Source: Limisphaerales bacterium (GTDB taxonomy: Bacteria; Verrucomicrobiota; Verrucomicrobiia; Limisphaerales; SXTU01). From it: 64,000 nt of DNA. Positions 25,986 to 34,223 of the stretch are shown here, piece after piece. Position 1 is the stretch's first letter. Every line of letters starts with the position of its first letter. A program made the position numbers and the translations under genes. The stretch is from the NCBI GenBank assembly GCA_009773355.1, contig WRPG01000010.1, positions 1 through 64,000 on the forward strand, written 5' to 3'. The notes below the pieces were generated by a model. That model was not told where the DNA came from and searched no databases. It was given only the letters and a program-made list of their open reading frames with translations.

Positions 25986-27659
25986 ATGCCCGGTCTCATC
26001 GCCATCGTCGGTCGCCCCAACGTCGGGAAGTCCGCGCTCTTCAACCGCATTGCCGGACGCCGCATCGCCATCGTGCATGACATGCCGGGCGTCACCCGTG
26101 ATCGCGTGACGGCGGAGGCCGAGTGGCGCGGGCGGCAGTTCACGCTCGTGGACACCGGCGGCATCGGCCTGCTGCGCGGCGAGAAGGTCGAGGACGTCAT
26201 CATCAACGCCGCGCTCGACCAGGTGCAAATCGCCGTCGAAGCCGCGCACGTCATCATCCTCGTGGTCAACGTGCAGGAAGGCGTCGTGCCGCTGGACAAG
26301 GAAGTGGCGGACCGCTTGCACAAGTCCGGCAAGCCCGTGCTCGTCGCCGTCAACAAGGTGGACAATTACAAGTCCGAGGCCGGCGTCACCGAGTTCGCCG
26401 AGCTGGGCTTCGACCAGATATTTCCCGTCACCGCCATTCACGGGCGCGGCATCGAATGGCTGATGAACAAGGCGGCCGGCTATTTGCCGGAAGCGAAGGC
26501 GAACGACAACCCGGAGGGCGATGCGCCCTACGGCGTGACCGAGGAAGAAGCCGCTGCCGAAGTGGAGGCTGCCGTTGCCGCTGACGCCGCAGCCGGGGAG
26601 TCCGGCTCCGCCAAGCCGCGCTTCAAGCCCCGCACCGGCCCGGTCAAGCTCGCCATCGTGGGCCGCCCCAACGTCGGCAAATCCTCCATCATCAACGCGC
26701 TTACCCACTCCGAGCGCGTCATCGTCAGCCCGATTCCCGGCACCACGCGCGATTCCGTGGACGTGCCCTTCGAGGTCGAGACCGACGGCGTGCGGCAGCA
26801 GTATGTGCTGATCGACACCGCCGGCCTGCGCAAGGCCCGCCGCGTGGACAACACCGTCGAGTATTTCAGCGCGCAGCGCACCGAGGAGGCCATCAATCGC
26901 GCCGACATCGTCGTGTTCGTGCTGGACGCCGTGACGGGCATCGTCGAGCAGGACAAGAAGATTGCCGACCTCATCGTCTCGGCGAAGCGCGCGTGCATCG
27001 TGGTCATCAACAAATGGGACTTGGTGGACAAATCCGTCCGCGTCGCCCGCGAGGAGGAGCTCGCGCGCCGCGAGAAGCAGGGCAAGCGCCACCGCGAAGG
27101 CGCCGTTTCCAGCGTGCTCACCACCCTCGCCGAGTTCGGCGCGTGGGTGCAGGAGAAGCTCTTCTTCCTCGATTACGCGCCGGTGATTTTCACCTCCGCC
27201 ACCTCCGGCTTCCAACTTGACCGTTTGCTGGAAGCCGTCCGTTACGTGGGCGCGCAGCTCCAGCAGCAGGTGCCCACCGCCATCCTGAACCGCACGCTCA
27301 ACGACGCCATCACGCGCCGCCAGCCCATCAGCTCGGTCGGGCATTTCATGAAGTTCTTCTACGCGACGCAGGTCCGGCAGGCCCCGCCCACGTTCCTGCT
27401 CTTCGTCAACCGCGACGAGCTGCTCTCGCCGCAATACGCCAAGTATCTGGCGGGCGAGATGCGGAAGGCCTTCGGCTACGAAGGCTGTCCCATTGTCCTC
27501 GTCGCGAAAGGGCGGCCCAAGACCGTCGAGCCGGTGCGGAAGTTCAAGCAGCGGCCCGGCGGCCCGCCGATCCGGCCCAAGTTCAAGCCCGGCAAGCGCA
27601 GCGGCCTGCCCCCGGAGCGCCGCTCTGGGAAGGCCCGCGCCGCGCGAGCCCGACGGTAG
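25986..27659 (+). CDS. der: Ribosome biogenesis GTPase Der (EngA)
   Basis: The 557-residue protein has two tandem GTPase domains: P-loops GRPNVGKSALFN (residue 8 on) and GRPNVGKSSIIN (about 225 on), with VDTGGIG/VNKVDN and IDTAGLR/INKWDL. A KH-like domain follows. Der helps assemble the 50S subunit. It is longer than the usual 440-500 residues because of an acidic, Ala/Glu-rich linker between the G domains (about 175-215) and a basic Arg/Lys/Pro tail after about residue 515. Confidence 0.95.
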   Translation: MPGLIAIVGRPNVGKSALFNRIAGRRIAIVHDMPGVTRDRVTAEAEWRGRQFTLVDTGGIGLLRGEKVEDVIINAALDQVQIAVEAAHVIILVVNVQEGVVPLDKEVADRLHKSGKPVLVAVNKVDNYKSEAGVTEFAELGFDQIFPVTAIHGRGIEWLMNKAAGYLPEAKANDNPEGDAPYGVTEEEAAAEVEAAVAADAAAGESGSAKPRFKPRTGPVKLAIVGRPNVGKSSIINALTHSERVIVSPIPGTTRDSVDVPFEVETDGVRQQYVLIDTAGLRKARRVDNTVEYFSAQRTEEAINRADIVVFVLDAVTGIVEQDKKIADLIVSAKRACIVVINKWDLVDKSVRVAREEELARREKQGKRHREGAVSSVLTTLAEFGAWVQEKLFFLDYAPVIFTSATSGFQLDRLLEAVRYVGAQLQQQVPTAILNRTLNDAITRRQPISSVGHFMKFFYATQVRQAPPTFLLFVNRDELLSPQYAKYLAGEMRKAFGYEGCPIVLVAKGRPKTVEPVRKFKQRPGGPPIRPKFKPGKRSGLPPERRSGKARAARARR

Positions 27660-27816
27660 TGGACACCCACGCCGACAGGTTGGAAGGCTCGCGAGGACGC
27701 TCGCCCCACCGGCTCTCAATCGCCGGATTTTTCCTTTGAATCCCGCGTGCTTCGCGCCAAAGTCCGCGTCCTTTCGGCGGTCGCTGACCGCTGATAGCTG
27801 ACTGCTGACCGCTACC
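27660..27816. repeat. Gap between der and aspS with repeat-like sequence
   Basis: A short hairpin GCGAGGACGCTCGC lies near 27692-27705. A tandem of related units (GCTGACCGCTGATAGC, GCTGACTGCTGACCGC; about 27782-27813) abuts the aspS ATG at 27817 and leaves no obvious Shine-Dalgarno sequence. Confidence 0.45.
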
Positions 27817-29646
27817 ATGAAACGCACGCATCACTGCAACGAATTGCGCCCGGAACACGCCGGGCAGACCGTCACTTTGACCGGCTGGTGCCACTCCCGC
27901 CGCGACCTCGGCGGCGTCCTCTTCATTGACCTCCGCGACCGCGAGGGGCGCACGCAGACGGTGTTCGACCCGCAGGATTTGGCCAAGGAGACCTTCGACA
28001 CCGCCACGCACCTGCACGCCGAGTCGGTCATCGAAATCACCGGCAAGGTCCGCGTCCGCCCCGCCGGCACGAACAACGACAAGATCCCCACCGGCCAGGT
28101 CGAAGTGCTCGTGAAGGAACTCACCGTCCTCAACCACGCCGCCGTGCTGCCGTTCCCCGTGGACGACCCCGAGGTCGCCAACAAGGTCAACGAGGAGCTG
28201 CGCCTCCAATACCGCTACCTCGACCTCCGCCGCCCCGAGATGGCGCGCAACCTCCGCGTCCGCTCGAAGGTCGCCACCGCCACGCGCGTGTTCATGGACG
28301 AGCAGGGCTTCCTCGAAGTCGAGACGCCCACGCTCTTCAAATCCACGCCCGAAGGCGCGCGCGAGTTCCTCGTGCCGAACCGCCGCGACCCCGGCACGTT
28401 CTACGCGCTGCCGCAGTCGCCCCAGCAGTTCAAGCAGATCCTCATGGTCAGCGGCATCGAGCGCTACTTCCAGCTCGCCCGCTGCTATCGCGACGAGGAT
28501 CTGCGCGCCGACCGCCAGCCCGAGTTCACGCAGGTGGACATCGAGATGAGCTTCATCGAGCGCGAGGACATCTACGCGCTGATCGAGGGCCTGTTGAAGC
28601 GCGTGTGGAAGACGGCGCTGAACCTTGACATCCCCACGCCCTTCAAGCGCATCAGCTTCGAGGAGGCGCTGAACCGCTACGGCATTGACAAGCCGGACAC
28701 GCGCTTCGGCATGGAACTCGTGGACTTCACCGAGGACTTCCGCGCGAGCACGTTCAAGGTGTTTTCCGGCGCGATTGCCAACGGCGGCGTGGTGAAGGCG
28801 ATGAACGCCAAGGGCATGGCCGGCGCGACGCAGGGCCAGATCGAGACGATGACCGAATACGCCAAGAGCTTTGGCGCGAAGGGCCTCGCCTACATCAAGG
28901 TGGAGAACGGCGACTGGAAATCCCCCATCGTGAAGTTCTTCTCCGAAGCCGAGAAGACCGCGCTCAAGACCAAGCTCGCCATCGAGGAAGGCGACCTGAT
29001 CCTCTTCGCCGCCGACCAGTGGCTCAACGCCTGCGAAATCCTCGGCAAGATCCGCCTCTACTGCGCCGACGTGCTCAAGACGCAGGGCAAGCTCGTCATT
29101 CCGGCCGACCAGTTCAATTTCCTCTGGGTCATCGAATTCCCGCTGCTCGGCTTCGACCGCGAGCTGAACCGCTGGTATTCCAGCCACCATCCGTTCACCG
29201 CGCCGGTGACGGAGGACATCCCGCTGCTCAAGACCGACCCGAAGAAGGTCCGCGGCCAGCACTACGACATCGTGGTCAACGGCGTGGAACTCGGCGGCGG
29301 CAGCATCCGCATCCACCAGCCGGACGTGCAGAAGACCATCTTCGAGGAACTCCTCGCCATCCCGCCCGACGAGACCCAGCTCCGCTTCGGCTACATGCTG
29401 GAAGCCTTCAAGTATGGCGCGCCCCCGCACGGCGGCATCGCGCTGGGCTTCGACCGCCTCATCGCGATCCTCTGCAACACTTCGAGCATCCGCGACGTCA
29501 TCGCCTTCCCGAAGACCGCGAAGGGCGTCTGCCTGATGACCGACTCTCCAAGCGCCGTCTCCGCGCGGCAATTGCGCGACCTGCACATCGAAGTGAAGGC
29601 GGCGGTGAAGAAGGAAGCGCCTGCGCCCGGCGCGCCGAGCGTTTGA
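27817..29646 (+). CDS. aspS: Aspartyl-tRNA synthetase
   Basis: The 609-residue class IIb synthetase has the N-terminal OB anticodon domain (LTGWCHSRRDLGGVLFIDLRD), motif 2 (RYFQLARCYRDEDLRADRQPEFTQ), a GAD insertion domain (about 290-420) and motif 3 (GGIALGFDRLI). It has the bacterial-type length. Whether it is discriminating or also charges tRNA-Asn cannot be decided; no gatCAB gene is in the window. Confidence 0.96.
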   Translation: MKRTHHCNELRPEHAGQTVTLTGWCHSRRDLGGVLFIDLRDREGRTQTVFDPQDLAKETFDTATHLHAESVIEITGKVRVRPAGTNNDKIPTGQVEVLVKELTVLNHAAVLPFPVDDPEVANKVNEELRLQYRYLDLRRPEMARNLRVRSKVATATRVFMDEQGFLEVETPTLFKSTPEGAREFLVPNRRDPGTFYALPQSPQQFKQILMVSGIERYFQLARCYRDEDLRADRQPEFTQVDIEMSFIEREDIYALIEGLLKRVWKTALNLDIPTPFKRISFEEALNRYGIDKPDTRFGMELVDFTEDFRASTFKVFSGAIANGGVVKAMNAKGMAGATQGQIETMTEYAKSFGAKGLAYIKVENGDWKSPIVKFFSEAEKTALKTKLAIEEGDLILFAADQWLNACEILGKIRLYCADVLKTQGKLVIPADQFNFLWVIEFPLLGFDRELNRWYSSHHPFTAPVTEDIPLLKTDPKKVRGQHYDIVVNGVELGGGSIRIHQPDVQKTIFEELLAIPPDETQLRFGYMLEAFKYGAPPHGGIALGFDRLIAILCNTSSIRDVIAFPKTAKGVCLMTDSPSAVSARQLRDLHIEVKAAVKKEAPAPGAPSV

Positions 29647-29647
29647 A

Positions 29648-29748
29648 AAAGCGGCGGTGAACGCGCCGCAGTCCAAACGCTGGCGCGACTCCTCATCGGC
29701 AACCGGCCTCGCGCAGCGTCTGGACTGCGGTGGCTTCAGCACCGCTTT
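29648..29748. repeat. Inverted repeat, about 41-bp arms (GGACTGCGG family)
   Basis: The left arm (about 29648-29689, ending ...GCGCGAC) pairs with the right arm 29708-29748, which carries GTCTGGACTGCGGTGGC. The arms resemble those at 56358-56458 and 17683-17820. The left arm starts within a few bases of the aspS stop codon. Confidence 0.75.
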
Positions 29749-29779
29749 CCCGAACCGGCCAAAGCAATTTCACCCCAAC

Positions 29780-29812
29780 GAAAAGGCGGACGGTTCACCC
29801 CGTCCGCCTTGG
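29780..29812 (+). terminator. Possible terminator of aspS
   Basis: AAGGCGGACGGTTCACCCCG continues with TCCGCCTTGGTT: the stem AAGGCGGACGG/CCGTCCGCCTT around TTCACC (about 29782-29810). The T tract is weak. Confidence 0.5.
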
Positions 29813-29818
29813 TTGCAG

Positions 29819-29866
29819 GTAGGGACGACCTGCCGGTCGTCCGGACGCGCGGCAGCGCGTCCCTAC
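29819..29866. repeat. Composite double hairpin
   Basis: GTAGGGACG (29819-29827) pairs with CGTCCCTAC (29858-29866). Inside lie two small hairpins, ACGACCTGCCGGTCGT and GACGCGCGGCAGCGCGTC. This is the same design as other composite palindromes in the window. Confidence 0.65.
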
Positions 29867-29874
29867 CGCGTGCC

Positions 29875-29999
29875 TCACGCCTTGAACACCCCGGCCGCTG
29901 TGTCGCTGCGCAGGCCGATTTCGTCATCGTCCGACACATACACCGCCTGATACTCGCGGCGCTTCGTGGCGACGCCGTTCAGGTTCGGGCGGTTGTGAG
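29875..29999 (-). pseudogene. Possible remnant of a small protein gene
   Basis: One minus-strand frame ending in a TGA at 29875-29877 reads like protein: it includes NLNGVATKRREYQAVYVSDD and ends DEIGLRSDTAAGVFKA. No ATG is found upstream in the same frame, and the only early GTG is internal. It may be the 3' end of a decayed gene. No family is recognised. Confidence 0.3.
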
Positions 30000-30101
30000 A
30001 CCGGTGAAACGCATTTCCAAGGCTGTGCCATCCCCGGCCCGGTGCCGCCGGGCCACACGCGGCCTTGAATTCCCGGCGGTGCTCCTGCCACCTTCCCCGC
30101 C

Positions 30102-30509
30102 ATGAAAGTCAACAAGCTCCTCCACACCCGCTACCGCGTGAACGACATCGAGCGCACGGTGAAGTTTTATCGCGAGATTCTCGGTCTCGAAGAAGTGCGC
30201 CGGCACAAGTCGCCGCGCGGCTCGGAGCTGGTCTTCCTGAAAGCCCCGCAGAGCGAGGAGACGGTGGAGATTTGCTACTTCCCGTCCAGCGGGCCGGTGC
30301 AGGTGCAGCCGGACCTGACGCATCTGGCCTTTTCGGTGGACAGCCTCGCCGCGTTCGGCCAGCACCTCGCCGCGCACGGGCTGAAGTATTCCGACGGGCC
30401 GACGATGAAGGAGAGCGGCGGGGGCTTCGCGTTCATTGACGCGCCGGAGGGCTATGAGATCGAGCTGATCGAGCCGGCGAAAGCCGCAGCCGGGACGGGC
30501 GGCTATTGA
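30102..30509 (+). CDS. VOC family protein, lactoylglutathione lyase-like
   Basis: The 135-residue vicinal-oxygen-chelate protein has the four metal ligands of glyoxalase I: His in LLHTRYRV, Glu in VEICYF, His in LTHLAFSV and Glu in YEIELIEP. It resembles GloA, which isomerises the methylglyoxal-thiol adduct, but methylmalonyl-CoA epimerase-like or other VOC roles are possible. It is probably expressed alone. Confidence 0.82.
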   Translation: MKVNKLLHTRYRVNDIERTVKFYREILGLEEVRRHKSPRGSELVFLKAPQSEETVEICYFPSSGPVQVQPDLTHLAFSVDSLAAFGQHLAAHGLKYSDGPTMKESGGGFAFIDAPEGYEIELIEPAKAAAGTGGY

Positions 30510-30619
30510 ACCGGCGCGCGGTGGGGGCCGGTCTGCCGTCGTCCGCGCGCACGGGGAATTTCCCTTCTGATTTATAGCGTGTCCCCCGTGCCCGGCCCTG
30601 CTACCTTCGCGGCCAGCAA

Positions 30620-31627
30620 ATGACCCAGCCCACGCGCATCTCGTTCGGTTTCATGTTCCTGCTACTGGTCCTCGTGGCGGCGATGGGGCTGGCGACGCCG
30701 CTGCTGACGGTGCTGTTCTCGTTCTTCGCGCTGAACGTCTTCCGGTGGAAGGGCCGCAGCAAGAACTTCGCGGTGGCGATGCTGCTGGTGACGGTGACGG
30801 GCATCTGCGTGGGCTTCGTGCTGTTTGGCACGAAGTCCGTGGTGGCCGCGCCGGAGATCGCCGGCCGGCTGATTCCGCGCCTGGCCGAGGTCGCCTTGAA
30901 ATTGGGCTTTGAGCTGCCGTTCACGGACCTACAGGGGCTGCTGGTGCTGGTGAAGGGCGAGGTGGCGGAGCGGTTCGGGCTGGTGGGGCTGGCGGGCACG
31001 ACCCTGCTGCGGCAGATGGCCTTTGTCATCATCGGCATGGTGGTGGCGATCAGCCTGTTCCACAACGCGGCCATCGTCATTGACCGCGACAAGCACACGC
31101 TGAAGAACAACCTTTACTCGATGTCCGCCGACGAGATCGCCAACCGCTTCGAGCTGTTCTACAAGAGCTTTCACACCGTGATGGGCGCGCAGATCATCAT
31201 CTCGTCCATCAACACGGTGTTCACGGGCATTTTCCTGGCCGCCGTCCACTATCCCTACTGGCAGTTGCTGATCGTGGTGACGTTCCTCTGCGGCCTGCTG
31301 CCCATCCTCGGCAACATCCTGAGCAACACCCTCATCGTCTGCGTGGGACTGACCGTGGACATCCAGCACGCGCTCGGCGCGCTGGCCTTCCTCGTCGTCA
31401 TCCACAAGCTCGAGTATTTCCTGAACAGCAAGATCATCGGCAAGCGCATCCAAAACCCGATGTGGATGACGTTGCTGGGCCTCATCATCGGCGAGCGGCT
31501 CATGGGCGTGCCGGGCATGATCCTCGCGCCGGTCATCCTCCACTACATCAAGATGGAAACCTCGCGTGTGGCCGTGGAGCAAAAGGTGGAGCGCGTCGTG
31601 CCGCTGTCCGAAGCGAAGGTAGATTGA
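30620..31627 (+). CDS. AI-2E family transporter (UPF0118 permease)
   Basis: The 335-residue membrane protein has the AI-2E transporter pattern: paired N-terminal helices, a central soluble stretch (about 90-170), then conserved C-terminal helices with GLLPILGNILSNTLI and PMWMTLLGLIIGERLMGVPGMILAP, close to the family signature. Known members export autoinducer-2 or act as Na+/H+ antiporters; the name does not prove signalling. The C-terminus is short and charged. Confidence 0.87.
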   Translation: MTQPTRISFGFMFLLLVLVAAMGLATPLLTVLFSFFALNVFRWKGRSKNFAVAMLLVTVTGICVGFVLFGTKSVVAAPEIAGRLIPRLAEVALKLGFELPFTDLQGLLVLVKGEVAERFGLVGLAGTTLLRQMAFVIIGMVVAISLFHNAAIVIDRDKHTLKNNLYSMSADEIANRFELFYKSFHTVMGAQIIISSINTVFTGIFLAAVHYPYWQLLIVVTFLCGLLPILGNILSNTLIVCVGLTVDIQHALGALAFLVVIHKLEYFLNSKIIGKRIQNPMWMTLLGLIIGERLMGVPGMILAPVILHYIKMETSRVAVEQKVERVVPLSEAKVD

Positions 31628-31649
31628 CGCGGGCCGCCCGAAACGCGGC

Positions 31650-32144
31650 TCAGTCCAGCAGCCGCTCCATGTAGATGACGTCCAGCCAGCGGTCGAACTT
31701 GTAGCCGACCTGCTTGAAGTGCCCCACCTGGACGAAGCCGAACTTCGCGTGGAGGCGGATGCTCACCTCGTTCGTCGCGTCAATCGCCGCGATGATCGCG
31801 TGCAGGCCTCTCGCGCGAGCGGCGTCAATCAGCGGCGAGAGGAGCAGTTTGCCGAGGCCCTGTCCGCGCTTGTCCGCTGCGATGTAGACGGAGTTCTCCG
31901 AGGTGAAACGGTAGCCGGGCCGCGCGTGATATGGGTTCAGCGCGCTCCAGCCGACGATGCGCCCGCTTTCGTCTTCCGCCACAAAGACTGCGTAGCCGTC
32001 GCGCGTGTGCTGGTCGAACCACTCCTCGCGCTGCGCCAGCGTGCGCGGCTCGTAATCGTAGGTCGCCGTCGTGGTCAGCACCGCGTCGTTGTAGATGGCG
32101 AGGATGCCCGGGCAGTCGGTGCGCGTCGCGGGGCGGATGGTCAT
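31650..32144 (-). CDS. GNAT N-acetyltransferase, phosphinothricin acetyltransferase-like
   Basis: The 164-residue protein starts MTIRPATRTDCPGILAIYND and has the acetyl-CoA loop DKRGQGLGKLLL, ENSVYIA and LHAKFGFVQVGHFKQVGYKF, the pattern of the PAT/Bar/YncA subgroup that acetylates phosphinothricin or methionine sulfone/sulfoximine. The ATG at 32144 is chosen; the upstream extension lies in repeat sequence. It is convergent with the AI-2E gene, 22 bases apart. Confidence 0.87.
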   Translation of the reverse strand: MTIRPATRTDCPGILAIYNDAVLTTTATYDYEPRTLAQREEWFDQHTRDGYAVFVAEDESGRIVGWSALNPYHARPGYRFTSENSVYIAADKRGQGLGKLLLSPLIDAARARGLHAIIAAIDATNEVSIRLHAKFGFVQVGHFKQVGYKFDRWLDVIYMERLLD

Positions 32145-32175
32145 GGCAACGCGGCTGTCGGAAGCGCTTCTCCCT

Positions 32176-32453
32176 CTCCCTTTGCGGAGCAAGGGGAGAG
32201 AATCCTCGATCCCCAAACTTCCGCGATTGCAGCCCCTGAACCGGAGCGCGGCCCTCCGGGCCGCAGCGGCAACTTGCGCCAGCTACCGTGCGAATATCCG
32301 CAGCGCCCCCGGGTTGAGGTGGCTGCTGCGGGCCGGAGTCCCGCGCTCCGGTCCATGGAAAGGGCCGGGGTGAGGGGTTGGCTGCGTTGGCGCAAGTGGC
32401 TGCTCCCCACATCCGGCCTTCGGCCACCTTCTCCCCTCGCTCCGCGAAGGGAG
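32176..32453. repeat. Outer inverted repeat enclosing the 124-bp element
   Basis: CTCCCTTTGCGGAGCAAGGG (32176 on) is complementary to the arm at 32430-32453. Each arm is itself a hairpin (CTCCCTTTGCGGAGCAAGGGGAG region). Confidence 0.7.
32235..32358 (-). repeat. 124-bp dispersed repeat, copy 1
   Basis: The reverse complement aligns without gaps to 37359-37482; by hand 101 of 124 positions agree. The ends are inverted (CCTGAACCGGAGCGCGG / CCGCGCTCCGGTCCATGG), so the element can fold on itself. The outer thirds are best conserved and the centre is least conserved. Confidence 0.88.
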
Positions 32454-32508
32454 AAGGCGAGCGCGTAGCCGTAGCTCGCCTCTGCAATAACCAGTTGTCG
32501 CAACACCG

Positions 32509-33105
32509 TCACTTCGCCTCCTCCGGCGCGGCCTCGGGCGCGGTCTCCGGCTCTTTTTCTTCTTCCGGCTCCGGCTCCTTCGCCTCGGCGGATTGCAGCG
32601 CCGCGCTGATTAGGCCCGCGAACAGCCCGCCGCTCAGGAGGGTGTTGCGGAAGAACGTCCACGTCTCCGGCCAGCCGCTGGTGCCAGTGGTCAAAGCGCG
32701 GAACCACTCTGCAAGCGACTTGGCGTAAGCTGGGTTGTCCAGCCACGAGCCGGTGTTGGTGATGAGGTAAAAGAGAATCGCGCCGAGCAAGCTGCCGGCG
32801 ATGTGCTTGAGCACCGACGCGCGATGGGCGAACAGTCGGCCTAGCACATACAACGCCGCGAACCCGATGTAGTTCACTAGGTGATAATCTTCCAGCGGCG
32901 GTCGGTTGTAATAGAGCACGTTCAACCCAATGTCCGTTCCGACCAGCGTGCCGAACACCGCCCACCAAGGCAGCCGCCGAGGAAATGCCCCGGCGCAAAA
33001 CACCAGCCCGTAGGCCATGCTGAAATTGAGCGGCATCGTCCCCGGCCAGCGCGTGAGCGCAAATACCGCCAGCAGCAGCACGGGAATGAGCACGGTTCGT
33101 TTCAC
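32509..33105 (-). CDS. Integral membrane protein of unknown function (DUF6580-like)
   Basis: With a GTG start at 33105 the protein has 198 residues. It shows about five hydrophobic segments (VLIPVLLLAVFALTRWPG, MAYGLVFCAGAFP, WWAVFGTLVGTDIGLNVLYY, NYIGFAALYVLGRLF, SLLGAILFYLITNTGSWL) and a charged Pro/Glu-rich tail. The pattern PLNFSMAYGLVFCAGA with GTDIGLN and NTGSWL fits the DUF6580 group. It may be a small transport-type membrane component. An upstream TTG would add an unlikely Pro/Cys-rich lead. Confidence 0.7.
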   Translation of the reverse strand: MKRTVLIPVLLLAVFALTRWPGTMPLNFSMAYGLVFCAGAFPRRLPWWAVFGTLVGTDIGLNVLYYNRPPLEDYHLVNYIGFAALYVLGRLFAHRASVLKHIAGSLLGAILFYLITNTGSWLDNPAYAKSLAEWFRALTTGTSGWPETWTFFRNTLLSGGLFAGLISAALQSAEAKEPEPEEEKEPETAPEAAPEEAK

Positions 33106-33199
33106 GGCGGCGGATGATACGGCGGGGCAGGGGAGTGCAAAGGGGAAAGTGAGGGGCGGGCAATCGGGCAATCGGTCTCAAGTCGGGCACTCAGGATGG

Positions 33200-33267
33200 G
33201 TTGCGTGCTGCGTGCTCCGTGTTGCGTGACCCAGTCCGGAGCCAACACGCAACACGCAGCACGCAAC
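33200..33267. repeat. Inverted repeat of GTTGCGTG units
   Basis: GTTGCGTGCTGCGTG (33200 on), followed by GTGTTGCGTG, pairs with 33243-33267 (CAACACGCAACACGCAGCAC...). It is a low-complexity palindrome in the divergent gap before the pseudouridine synthase gene. Confidence 0.75.
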
Positions 33268-33344
33268 ACGCCCGCAGCCCATCACGCGCCACGCGCCACG
33301 CTTCCTGCTGGCCTCTGTCCGTCCGGGCCTCGACACTCCCGCCC

Positions 33345-34097
33345 GTGCCCGACCTCTTCGCCATCCTCCACGAAGACGCCGACCTGCTGGCCATCAACAA
33401 GCCCGCCGGCCTCGTCTGCCATCCCACCAAGGGCGACGTTTATTCCAGCCTCATCAGCCGCGTGCGCCTGCATCTCGGCGACGCCGTCTCCGCGCACCTC
33501 GTCAACCGCCTCGACCGCGAGACCAGCGGCGTCATCCTCGTCGCCAAGTCACCGGAGGCCGACGCCGCGCTCAAGAAACTCTTCGCCCAGCGCCGCGTGG
33601 AGAAGGAATACCTCGCCATCGCGCACGGGCACTTCGCCGCCGACTCGGTGACGTGCGAAGCCGCGCTCGGCAAGGACGAGCAGGCCATCATCGCCATCAA
33701 GGACTGCGTGCGGCCCGACGGCGCGGTGTCGAAGACCGAATTCGTCGTGGAGCAGCGCATCACGCGCGCGGAAGGAAACTTCACCGTGCTGCGCGTTCGT
33801 CCCCACAGCGGGCGCAAGCACCAGATTCGCATCCACCTCCAGCACCTCGGCCACCCGCTTGTCGGCGACAAGCTCTACGGCGGTGACGAGCGGCTCTACC
33901 TCGATTTCGTTCTGCGCCAGCTCACGGCGGAGCAGCGCGCCCGCCTCATCCTGCCCTGCCAGGCCCTGCACGCCGCCGTGCTGCGCTTCACCTGGCGCGC
34001 CCGCGACTGGGAATTTCGCGCCGACCCGGAGCCGTGGTTCACCGACTTCATCGCCGGCCAACCCAGCACGCCGGACTGGGCGGAGAAGTATCTGTGA
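33345..34097 (+). CDS. RluA family pseudouridine synthase
   Basis: From the GTG at 33345 the protein has 250 residues. It begins with the catalytic domain directly (ILHEDADLLAINKPAGLVCHP), with the RluA motif HLVNRLDRETSGV containing catalytic Asp57, and later SGRKHQIRIHLQHLGHPLVGDKLYGG. No S4 domain is present. It isomerises uridine in rRNA or tRNA; the target cannot be read. The upstream open frame covers a repeat and is not used here. Confidence 0.87.
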   Translation: MPDLFAILHEDADLLAINKPAGLVCHPTKGDVYSSLISRVRLHLGDAVSAHLVNRLDRETSGVILVAKSPEADAALKKLFAQRRVEKEYLAIAHGHFAADSVTCEAALGKDEQAIIAIKDCVRPDGAVSKTEFVVEQRITRAEGNFTVLRVRPHSGRKHQIRIHLQHLGHPLVGDKLYGGDERLYLDFVLRQLTAEQRARLILPCQALHAAVLRFTWRARDWEFRADPEPWFTDFIAGQPSTPDWAEKYL

Positions 34098-34197
34098 AAT
34101 GGAGAATGGCGAATTCCGAATGTCGAATCTGAGCCTGCGACCGCACAACGCATCCGAGGGCGACATTCCCCATTCGCAACTCGCCATTCGCAATTTC
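34096..34197. repeat. Inverted repeat, 33-bp arms
   Basis: Arms 34096-34128 and 34165-34197 match at about 27 of 33 positions (GAAATGGAGAATGGCGAATT... / ...TCGCCATTCGCAATTTC). The left arm begins inside the stop codon of the pseudouridine synthase gene. Confidence 0.75.
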
Positions 34198-34223
34198 TCG
34201 GGCCAGCCGCTAAAAGCTCCGCC

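Larger units (their letters stand above)
29647..30101. other. 455-base gap with palindromes, an aspS terminator and a gene fragment
   Basis: In order: a palindrome of the GGACTGCGG family (29648-29748), a terminator-like hairpin (29785-29810), a double hairpin (29819-29866) and a protein-like frame on the minus strand ending at 29875. No complete gene is seen. Confidence 0.6.
32145..32508. other. 364-base gap made of nested palindromes
   Basis: No gene. Outer arms 32176-32199 and 32430-32453 match as an inverted repeat at 22 of 24 positions. Between them lies a 124-bp element (32235-32358) with its own inverted ends, of which an inverted copy lies at 37359-37482. Confidence 0.75.

Noticed and set aside
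24579-27827. A 1082-codon antisense frame over hisS and der
   Set aside because: hisS and der are unmistakable on the plus strand; the antisense product has no recognisable motif.
32145-32508. Several open frames giving Pro/Arg/Ser-rich peptides in this gap
   Set aside because: They are translations of palindromic repeats in several frames; no single one has a start signal or domain.
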